Shown: one piece after another, positions 1-8,500 of the stretch
Layout of the letters: the number at the start of each line of letters is the position of its first letter
Position numbering within the stretch: position 1 is the stretch's first letter
Assembly (NCBI GenBank): GCA_900617975.1
Contig: UZAE01000572.1
Coordinates: forward strand, 1 to 21,172
Length of the DNA stretch: 21,172 nt
Direction of reading: 5' to 3'
Source of the DNA: Rodentolepis nana
Taxonomy: Eukaryota > Platyhelminthes > Cestoda > Cyclophyllidea > Hymenolepididae
Notes under the pieces: generated by a model
Told to the model about the DNA's origin: nothing
The model's input: only the letters and a program-made list of their open reading frames with translations
Databases searched by the model: none
Made by a program: the position numbers and the translations under genes

Positions 1-38
1 CTATCAAAACGCCTGCCGTTTGAAATAAATAAATAAAT
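1..38 (+). repeat. 3' end of short interspersed repeat (copy 1, cut by window edge)
   Basis: The first bases match the 3' end of the repeat family seen at 727-1034, 2111-2251 and elsewhere: the block ctatcaaaacgcctgcc followed by a TTTGAAATAAATAAATAAAT tail. Only the tail end lies inside the window, so its 5' extent is unknown. It has the same orientation as the next two copies, which makes a cluster of three in the first kilobase. Confidence 0.8.
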
Positions 39-253
39 ATTCGATCGAAATTGATATCTTTCATATTGGAGGGTGCCTGGAGTTTGACATCCTATTTGTG
101 CACCTATTTAAGAAGAAATCATTATGTGTGAATTGAGCTGACTTGAATTCTCTTATAACTTCGTGAGCTTTAAACCAGTTAATGTCAGAAGAAAATAATT
201 ATCCAAATTACCTATCACCGCCTTAAGCAAGTCACATTTTTTGCACATCGATT

Positions 254-362
254 GTGCGATAGACTTACCACCACGTGGTGCACTCCAATTAATGTTTACT
301 CATATGGGAAAAAAAGGTTTATAACTCGGCAGTTGATTTCAAACTATTATTTGAAATAAATA
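254..362 (+). repeat. Short interspersed repeat, internally deleted (copy 2)
   Basis: The head gtgcgatagacttacc and the CCACGTGGTGCAC block match the family head, followed by diverged versions of the actcatacgg, ggcagttga and cttcaaacta blocks. The sequence then jumps straight to the tail tttgaaataaata. About two thirds of the element, including the pyrimidine-rich middle, is missing while both ends remain, so this is an internal deletion rather than a 5' truncation. Confidence 0.75.
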
Positions 363-726
363 TACTTCTAAAAATTTAAAAATCTATCAACGAAGACCCG
401 AAATGAGTAGATAAACAGGCGGAATCAGTCATAGTCATCTCACTCTGGTGGTCAAATTTTGACTAGACACACGGGGTTGGGTTACCTACCACAGCGCGTC
501 TCCCTAAAAGTTTTTCTTAATACTTTTCAATTAAATCGCCTTGTAAGCTTGTTCTTTATACCAACTGCATACATTTCACCAAAAGAGTTACAAATATTTT
601 TTATCCTCTTCATAGACTTGATTTTCCCTATGTACTTAAGACTATAATAGTGTGATCAACATTTGATATATATGAATATATGTATGTATGCATGTATGAT
701 TTCAATTCTCACTTACAAAAAGGAGG
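363..726. other. Intergenic, no gene seen
   Basis: AT-rich spacer between two repeat copies. It contains a low-complexity TATG/TATA stretch near 665-700. A 62-codon open frame at 459-647 has no recognisable motif and composition typical of chance frames. Confidence 0.5.
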
Positions 727-1034
727 GATAGATTTACCTCCACGTGGTGCACTCTGGACAACTTTTACTCATGTGGCAAAAAAGTCTATTAACCGACAGT
801 TGACTTCTCACTTCAAACTACCATGACCCCACTGTATGTCATATTTATCTACTTCCACACTACTCACCTCAACTTTTTTCTACCTTTGTGTCTGTCTGTC
901 TCTTTTACGTCTGTGAATCATTATTCTGTCCCCCTCTCGACGTTTTACCACTTTGATGTTTATCTTCCTCTCTGTGAAGCCCGAAGTCAACTAAAGGGCT
1001 AATGATAACTATCAAAATGCCTACCATTTGAAAT
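727..1034 (+). repeat. Short interspersed repeat, near full length (copy 3)
   Basis: The most complete plus-strand copy. In order it has the head gatagatttacctcc; the overlapping palindromes CCACGTGG and GGTGCAC(T); an A-box-like tggtgcactctgg at 745-757; actcatgtggca; the gttgacttctcacttcaaac block; ccccactgtatgtcatat; a pyrimidine-rich middle (cctttgtgtctgtctgtctc); tctgtgaatca; ccccctctcgac; ctttgatg; ctctgtgaagcccgaagtcaact; and gataactatcaaaatgcc with a short tttgaaatg tail. I see no terminal inverted repeats. Antisense to it there is an open frame (905-1105), shared only in part with other copies and probably incidental. Confidence 0.85.
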
Positions 1035-2110
1035 GTATAAAATGTTTTACTTTTTATAGTTTCAAATATATGGTCTTTTGTGTTACTAACGTATAATAAC
1101 TGCATATCGACACTTTAAGTTAAGGCAACTGTAGAAATATGCATCAATTAGCAATTCCAGCTTTAAAAAGTTTGTATTTCTGGTAAAAACATAATGACCT
1201 TAAATAATTGCAATTTGGCTATTAATAACTGAAAAAAACTATTAGTATATTTGATACATCAATACTTACAACATTCAGTAGTGAGCAAGACGGATTTTGC
1301 CCAATTAGGCTTCGCCATCTGTTAAATCGTGTACTTGCTTTTTTTACAATTGAAAATCGTCATGATTCCATCAAAATGTATAGTCGCTTGAACGATCAAG
1401 ATGTGCTCACGATTCATAGGAAACATCGAAAATTCGCTCATTTTAGAGATATCTACCGAAATATGTACCTATCTTGTGATTCCAGTTTGATCTCCTCCAT
1501 TTGTCCTTGAACTATCTTCTTCCTCAAAGCATAAGCTAATGAAACCTTTTTTTCAAATTGAAATAACCTTGAAAATTGATATTAAATTTTTAAAGTTTTA
1601 TTAGAGAAAGATTAAACGCTTTCATATTTTTTTGGGTTGAATATCTACCAGAATTTAATTCTTCAATCTAGCACCTGATATCATTCACCCGAATAGTTGT
1701 TGAGAACGCACTAAAAGGTCATAATAGTTATACCATCCGATCATCTATTTTTCGGAGAAGGGTAATGTGCTCATGCACTATTAGCATGAGTGTCACCTTG
1801 CGGGGTCAGTACTAAATTTTTGGTCAGAAAGTCTTCAATTCGTGTGACTACACGTGAGTACTTCAAAACGCTCTGATATGAAGTCAATTAAATGACTTGG
1901 TGCAGAGGACAGACATCTGGTCTCATTCCTGCGAACTTCTAGACAGGATCACGTGAACACGTTGGATATTTTCCTGGAGAGGAGGGGGTGTGAGCAAATC
2001 GATTAGCATCTTAAATCTACCATAGCAATTTGCGATTGAAAACCCAATTCTATTGATAAAAGCGGCAAAGCAGCACAAAATAATAAAAAATTTAACACAA
2101 ATTGGCTTTG
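1035..2110. other. Intergenic, no gene seen
   Basis: AT-rich sequence with stops in all frames at short spacing, no convincing coding segment, no RNA gene and no clear repeat. The antisense frame at 2003-2308 is mostly the antisense reading of the truncated repeat that follows. Confidence 0.5.
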
Positions 2111-2251
2111 GTTTACACCTGTGAACCACTCTTCTGTTTCCCTCCCCCTCTCGACTTTTTTGTCACTTTGATGTTCCTCCTGAAGCCTGAAGTCAACTAA
2201 GGGGCTAATGATAACTATCAAAACGCCTGCCATTTGGTATAAATAAATAAA
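2111..2251 (+). repeat. Short interspersed repeat, 5'-truncated (copy 4)
   Basis: Begins inside the family at the tttacacctgtgaacc block and continues through cctccccctctcgac, actttgatg, gaagcctgaagtcaac, ctaatgataactatcaaaacgcctgcc and an (AAATA)n tail. The 5' half is absent. Loss of the 5' part with an intact tail is the usual result of incomplete target-primed reverse transcription. Confidence 0.85.
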
Positions 2252-2764
2252 CCTACAAAAATGGATGTGGAGATTTGAATAGATTGAGCTTAGATGTGCT
2301 TCACTCAAGTTGATCTGATTGAAGGCTTTTTTGTGTAGCCAGAAGTGGTCTCTAATTAGATATGTGAGAACGTTTCAGACTAGCCTTTAATTAAAAGTCT
2401 CTTTGAGCCCTGAAGACACATAAAATAATAATCATTAACACTCCTAAGAAAACAATGCTCTCAAACTCCAACTGGGATAGTGGGAGTTCCTGCCTTATCA
2501 TAAGTTGAAAATTTAATTAAGTTAAGACAGACAATGTCACTCCTTACCCAGAGTTGTCCAGAAAGGAGATGCAATAAGTCTGTGGTTGTCGGATAGAGGA
2601 ATTCAATATCCAGGCAAGAAGTCTAACAGAATCGTTTGAGAGAGTGCAGAAGCTACTTAACAATGCTTCCTTAAAAATGCGAATGTCATTGCTGTCAAAG
2701 AAAGTAACCCCACCCCATTATAGATTTTAGAAATGTTACGTTCTTCCAGACCAACCTCTGTTGA
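2252..2764. other. Intergenic, no gene seen
   Basis: Between a truncated repeat copy and the retrotransposon relic. Some of it may belong to the same decayed retrotransposon, but I cannot read any domain in it. Confidence 0.4.
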
Positions 2765-3067
2765 TTAACAGACCTTACAAAAGATACTCTTCAAAGTCCT
2801 AAGAAGAAACGGTGGACAGTGGCACTCTCCGACATAGCCGACTGGCCAAGAATCGAAGTCGTTGCTGAGTTTAGACTACGCACCGGACACGATTGCCTGG
2901 CAAAGCATCTTCACAGATTGGGAGTATACACTCAACCCACATGCCCCCTATGTAACCATCAGGAGGAAATGGAGAAGACCCACCTGATTCGGTGTCCAGC
3001 CCTAAAGACAACGACGGAAACCCAGAGATACTGGGAAGCAAGAAGACAGATAATGAACTGCTATTAA
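2765..3067 (+). pseudogene. Non-LTR retrotransposon polyprotein, C-terminal fragment
   Basis: An open stretch of 100 codons between an upstream TGA (2762-2764) and a TAA at 3065. The translation has the segment FRLRTGHDCLAKHLHRLG followed by a CPLC...HLIRCP zinc-like motif (C-x2-C-x9-H-x3-C) and RYWEARRQI. This layout is typical of the extreme C-terminus of LINE-type reverse transcriptase polyproteins (Jockey/R1-like, after the RT and any RNase H domain). No reverse transcriptase or endonuclease motif is readable upstream, and the sequence starts abruptly, so this is a 5'-truncated relic. The assignment to non-LTR elements is from family knowledge; the exact clade is not determinable here. 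There is no in-frame ATG: the frame opens within older coding sequence. Confidence 0.75.
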
Positions 3068-3085
3068 TTAACTGCTATATATATA

Positions 3086-3163
3086 CCCCCCCCCCAGCCA
3101 TGGGGAAAGCTGAAATCAACTAAGGAGCTATTGATAAATATCACAAAGCCTGTCATTTGAAAT
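3086..3163 (+). repeat. Short interspersed repeat, strongly 5'-truncated (copy 5)
   Basis: A C10 run (3086-3095) corresponds to the poly-C block of the family. Then ggggaaagctgaaatcaactaaggagctattgataa matches gtgaagcccgaagtcaactaaagggctaatgataa, followed by cctgtcatttgaaat. It is more diverged than the other copies, and starts about 20 nt after the stop codon of the retrotransposon relic. Confidence 0.65.
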
Positions 3164-4600
3164 GGTAACCTTACAAAAGTCCTAAGGAATTAAGGTTCAA
3201 TGAAAGAGCGACAAAAAGTGCGGATAAAGCAAGATGGATCCCAAGAATTTAAAAGCCGCTGTCCACCCAAATTAGAGGAAGCAAGTTCCTTTCCGGAATG
3301 AGGTGACCAAGAATGAGAAGAAGGTTGAAAGGGCGGAAAGAAGAGGAAGGCAGAGGAGACGCAACATGCCCCCTCCCCCAAACTGGAAAGGCTTAGAAGT
3401 CTCCATTCCACCACTGAAATTCTCAAAGTTCGGTTTTTCCTTGCTTTCCCTGTGCGCTATTTCAGCAAAAAAATTAAATTAAATTAAATTAAATTAATCA
3501 AAACCCGCTTTACGGCATGCCGTTCACATAGTCTTTATTCAGTGGGAAAATTATTTTTCCGTTCTCATCATTTTTTTTTGTTTAATTGAAATTCGAGTGT
3601 AGCAACCACTACTGGGTCGGAATTTTATTAAGTAATTCCCAAAAGTAGGCTGTGGGAACTCTCTCGAATTCTAAGACCTAATTTGAATGCAACTTGAATT
3701 CGCGCGTAATTTAATTCCTTTTCCACCATCTTCAAAATAGCAATTGTTCTTGCATTTTCCACGAAAATGCCACACAAAAGTGAATTGCCAAGTGCTCTCT
3801 CACTGGGTGTAATTTGGGACTTAATTTAATTTGTATTTAGAAGGTGGGGTGTGTGTGTGGGGGGTATTCAAACTGAGGAATTAGTAATTACTGGTGACGC
3901 TGTTTTTCTCTTACTTACACACCTTGGTGTTAGCTTTTGGGTTGAATTATTAAATTAATATCGATGGATGACTCCCCTTGCGTCTTCAAGATTGTTCTCT
4001 AGCTCGACGCTAATTTCTGCGACCAAATTATCCCGACCTCACAGTGAGGTCTGAAGTGCTTGACCACCTGCGACCTCAAGACTGACGTCAAGGTCTTCAC
4101 GGTATTTCAGGGTCTAAATCCTATGCTAGTCTCAAGTTTCGCGTGGAGAACCATCGTGTGTCCTCGACTGGTATATTTTAATCCACGTGACAAGCCGCTT
4201 AATGATCCTTGAACAAGTGTGTTGCCAAGGCTTAGTATCGCCCATTAACGATGGCCAGAACAACTGTATTACTTCTCCAGGAAACTGCATGAAACCCACT
4301 CTCTCTCTCTCTCGATCTTTCTCCATGTTGCTATATCTCCCAGATCCTCCCCCTCAGCTCTCTCATTCCTTAGCAAATGTTATTCCCACGAATTTGATCA
4401 AATAAATTTTCATCAAAGGAAATATTTATAAAAGTTAAAGAAGCTGTTCTGATCGCTAAAGTAGGTTTAATTTGTGATGTGTGATCGAGGTAGTTGCAAG
4501 TATCACTTACTTTGGTGGACAATTGATTTTTAGCGTGGTTGGAGTGTTGCGAAGATGATAGATCACTACAGAAATGTACACATGGATTGGCAATACCGGA
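3164..4600. other. Intergenic, simple repeats only
   Basis: No gene recognised. It contains an AAATT pentanucleotide array (3470-3496), a GT-rich stretch near 3848-3870 and a CT run near 4300-4315. Short open frames on both strands (for example 4132-4326 minus, 4370-4642 minus) show no motif I recognise. Confidence 0.45.
3470..3496 (+). repeat. AAATT pentanucleotide microsatellite
   Basis: About five tandem units of AAATT in otherwise non-repetitive intergenic sequence. Confidence 0.9.
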
Positions 4601-4860
4601 GTGTGTGAGACTTACCTCCACGTTTTGCACCCTGGGCAACATATACTCATACGCAGAAAGGGTCTATTAACCTGCAGTTGACCTCTGACTTCAAATTACC
4701 CTGACCCTACTGTATGTTATATTCGTCCCCTTACTCAGCACTCATCTTACCTTTTCTCTGCCTCTGTGTCTGTCTGCCTGACTCTTTTGCATCTGTGAAG
4801 CCCGAGGTCAACTAAAGGGTTAATGATAGTAATCCAAACGCCTGTCATCCGAAATAAAAA
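4601..4860 (+). repeat. Short interspersed repeat with internal deletion (copy 6)
   Basis: Full head (gtgtgtgagacttacctcc, ttgcaccctgggcaac, actcatac) and tail (aatccaaacgcctgtcatccgaaataaaaa). Between catctgtgaa and gcccgaggtcaact it lacks the roughly 60 nt that other copies carry (the poly-C and ctttgatg blocks). The missing part is bounded in intact copies by the direct repeat TCTGTGAA, so one repeat unit plus the intervening sequence has been lost. It lies downstream of, and antisense to, the ZCCHC7 orthologue. Confidence 0.85.
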
Positions 4861-5353
4861 ATTTGGCAAAACTACTTCACTAAACCCAGTAGTGTCTTAG
4901 CTGCTGATCATGTTCGAAATAAAACTTCACCTCATTTCTACGTATTATACAGTCCTAATTTTTTACTTTGTAAATAAAAGCAGTTTGTATCATCTTTTAA
5001 GTATCTGGTGCTCACGAATTACAAATGAGTGAAGCATTATTAATGATTTCGAGGTAATTGACGGGACTTGAAAATTAGCCCCCCCCCCTCCCCGCCAAGG
5101 TTTTATTCCATTTAAATTCTGCAACTCTAGGAAATAGAAATCATGTTAAAAATAACATAGGATTCGAAATATTTTAGGATAAAACTGTTTTTTAACCAGT
5201 AGTGTCCGGCAACGCCGGTCATTAGAATGAAGAAGATTAAAGACAAGACCATCTATTCTATGAAATCAGAAAATTGCTAAATACTATATACAAATATATG
5301 CACAAGGAAGAGGGTAAAATTAGTACAAAGGGACACTTGATCTCTCATCGAGA
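4861..5353. other. 3' flank of the minus-strand ZCCHC7 orthologue
   Basis: Contains no open frame of note. It probably includes the 3' untranslated region of the minus-strand gene ending at 5354, with a candidate poly(A) signal at 5102-5107. Confidence 0.4.
5079..5107 (-). terminator. Candidate poly(A) signal with G-rich downstream element
   Basis: Reading the minus strand there is AATAAA at 5107-5102, followed within about 10 nt by GGCGGGGAGGGGGGGGGG. It lies about 250 nt after the stop codon of the ZCCHC7 orthologue. A G-rich tract just beyond AATAAA resembles the MAZ-type auxiliary elements known to help 3' end formation in animals. The hexamer could be chance in AT-rich DNA, so the call rests on the pairing. 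Confidence 0.4.
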
Positions 5354-5522
5354 TCACCGATTTCTCCAAACAATTTTTTCTCGTTTGCTGTGTGAAGAAG
5401 ATCGATCTCTCCATGCTCCTTTGTTAATTACTTTCAAGTAAGGGGAATTAGAAATGTTGGGTAGACTTTTTCTAGCGGATTTCTTCCGATTGTCCGACTT
5501 TAAATTCTTATCACGATGCTCT
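5354..5522 (-). CDS. ZCCHC7: ZCCHC7 orthologue exon 14 (C-terminal tail)
   Basis: Last exon, acceptor acattacag, one base completing a Lys codon, then EHRDKNLKSDNRKKSARKS and a Ser/Lys/Arg-rich end closing with VWRNR and TGA. A strongly basic C-terminus is usual for this family. A shorter protein would arise if the exon 13 donor were not used, since the next codon there is a TAA inside the donor. Confidence 0.75.
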
Positions 5523-8500
5523 CTGTAATGTCGAAATAGAAAAATTAGCAACGGTAAAATAGCATACTACTTAAATCTATTTCATTAAAAAGTTTATTTA
5601 CAAAACTCTTTGAAGAGGAGAAATATGAGATCGATCCCTTAAATTTGGCGACCTGAAAATTGTAAAACAGGACCCAGTTAAGCATACTTAATTACTCCAT
5701 TTAAAAATATTATAAAACACTTCTTACTTAGAAGCTTTCCTACGATCTTGTTGATACCCGCGTCGAGGAGGGCGATGAAAACGAGAAGATTGTGACCTGA
5801 ATAGGAAGATTTGTATCTTGGGTGCTTTTTAATTGCGTTTTCAATTAAACAAAAATGAGTACTCACCAAGAATTTCTAGGAGATTTTCCTCGATTTCTTT
5901 TATGGTTCCGAGTATCGTAAGAACGTTCTCTATATACAAGGAAAGAAGGTTAGCCATGGCACACTGAGGTAAAGTAGTAAATTTGACATCCAAATCTACT
6001 GAAAATTTCAAGGACAAATTAATCAGAGGTACGATATCAAGAAACCTAATGTCAACACATTCGCTTGACTGCATCAAGCAGTCATCAAAAATGGAGACCA
6101 AACAACGTGACAAGCAAGAATTCCTGCGGGAGCATCTAAACTCCAGTCCCAATAGATGTGTGCAATTAAGTGGAGCTTATATATAGAAACATTTAGTCTC
6201 TCTACACCACCCGAATTACCTCGTACTGGGAAATACGTGACTACTACTTTGCACAAAAAAATTCACCATTACCATAAGTCCTGATAACTTGAAATATTAC
6301 TTACCCAGTAGATCTTTTCATTTGACGATTATGATTACCCCGAGATCCATTGAACGACGGATTCCTAGGAGATTTGCCTCGAAATCCCACATTATCAACC
6401 GCGTAGGCGTCATCACTAGGGAATAAAACGCACAGCATTAACCAAACCATCTCATAAGTATGACATAGCCGATCTCAAATCTTACCGCTTATTATTTTTC
6501 GGAGTAAAGCCGTTAGAAATGAAAAGATTGGATCGACCGTTTTGGTGGGGCTTATCATCAACACGCCACTTGCCCCTTCCCTTCTTCCAGCTAAAAATGT
6601 AAGCAAAAATCAATATCAAATTAACGCCAAATTGTATCGATCAGATCGTCTTAATCAACATGAACTAATTCTAGTAATTAGACAGCTTTCAAGATAGCAC
6701 ACTTCGCTCACTTGAAATATTTAAATCCATGTAGGTAGGGAATTTAATAAGAGATTGTGATAGTGACGTAGTTACTGCTTCATGTGCTCCCAAACAACCC
6801 CGATCATTCAGAAATACCTAATCTTCATTTGCAGTGCATTAAAACAATGGGTGTTCGGAAAGAAAAAGGACGAAAATGTTACACTTTATGGTCGATATCA
6901 TTCAGCTCCACCTCCACTCTTACTTTAAACACAAGAAACAAATTGACGGATACCACTTTTAAGGGATCCCCCCCCCCAAACAAGCGAGAAATATCGAGAA
7001 TAATCATTCGCCTTGAGTAAAAAAAACGAAAAGTTGGATAGGCAATTAGTGTTGAAAAGTGCTTACCCAGAATTTCTGAAATCGCGGCGAGAGAAAGAAG
7101 GAGGAGAGTGATCCCTCGAATCTCGTCTAAAGAAGGAATGGAATAGAGAAGTCAAGAATTGCAGGCAAGTGTATAGAATCTGCTAGCAACTGCCAAAATA
7201 ATACTTACCGTCTATTTCGATTTGGAGTATAATTTGAGTTGTAGCGAGGATAACGTCGCCTAAATGTAAAAAAAAGGTGTGGTCATCATGATTGTGGCAA
7301 AATCTTAGATCTCCCCCTAATCTAACAAATTCATCGTCTAAGAGAAAATCGAAAATCAGCTACCCACAATGATTTCCGTCAAGTATTGTAAACAAAACAA
7401 AGACAAAAAAATGGAACTCGCCCATTGGCTGATCGTGTGTAAAAGAAGCAAACAAAAAAATCAATAGCGCTTAACTTAAAGGCCTTAAGTGCAAAAAAAT
7501 TTAAAAAATCACTTGCACACGCACACACATACATACCTGTCATATTCATCAACATTACTTTGTTCCCTAAAATAAAAGAGGATTAAATAAACGTCCACAA
7601 TTGTAATACAGATTAAATTTGTAAGGTAAATGAACATGCCTATTTTGAGAGTCGTCTTTTGAAGTATCTAGTAACAATTGGTCCCCTTTCGGAGGAGAAT
7701 TCAATGGTCCAGAGGAGAAAGAAACATATAGGGGTTCATCAAAGGCCCTGTCCACTGAACTATCACTGGATGATTGTTTTTCCACAACTTCTACAAAAAA
7801 AAAAGAAATGAGGAAATGAAGAAGGATAATAAGTGGAATAACAGGTACCGTGACACCCCGTCAGTTATCATCTTATGTTTACTTTTTTCATCAATCTGAC
7901 AGTAAATTCTCTTCCATTTACAAGTTAACTATTTGTTGTTCGTGCTCATCTGATACAACTACCTAAGCCGTAGATGTTACCCTCTTCCCAATTGATCGTT
8001 ACGCCATAGCAACTTTAAAAGAAAACCTACCATATTTTAGTTCTTCTTTTTCCTCTTCTTCTTCGTCTTCTTCTTCGGATGATTCTTCTTCGGATGATTC
8101 TTCTTCGGATGATGCCTCAGCATAGACGTCCTCCTCATCGAATTGGGTGACACCTTGATTGAGGAGGAATTGGCCATAGACTGAGGGTCTGTCGCACTCC
8201 TACGTGGGATGAATGTGTTGAAGTTAAATCATACAGATTACTTGAAACAAGACAATGGAAAAAAGAAAAATACCAAAAAAAATAACCTACATGGCCGAGG
8301 TGACCAATTCTGCCGCAATTAAAGCAACTTATCACATGGGGTTCCGGTTGTTCGAACTTGACTGGAGGGCCGGGTTTAGTCTAGGACAATAGAACCAAGG
8401 TCAAATAAGAAATCTAGGAATGCGGAGATGGAAAAAAGAGCTACTCAAACCTCATTTGATTAATACCCAAGATAGGTACACGAAGACAACTAGAGTTGAG

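Noticed and set aside
905..1105. Antisense open frames in the repeat copies (for example the ILIVIISPLVDF peptide, also at 2003-2308 and 19736-19930) as a conserved small protein
   Set aside because: The shared peptide simply follows from DNA similarity of the copies; frames shift and stop at different points in copies 7 and 9, with no sign of protein-level conservation.
4132..4642. Overlapping open frames on both strands between repeats, checked as transposase or reverse transcriptase remnants
   Set aside because: No catalytic or zinc motif could be read; one frame runs through a CT simple repeat.
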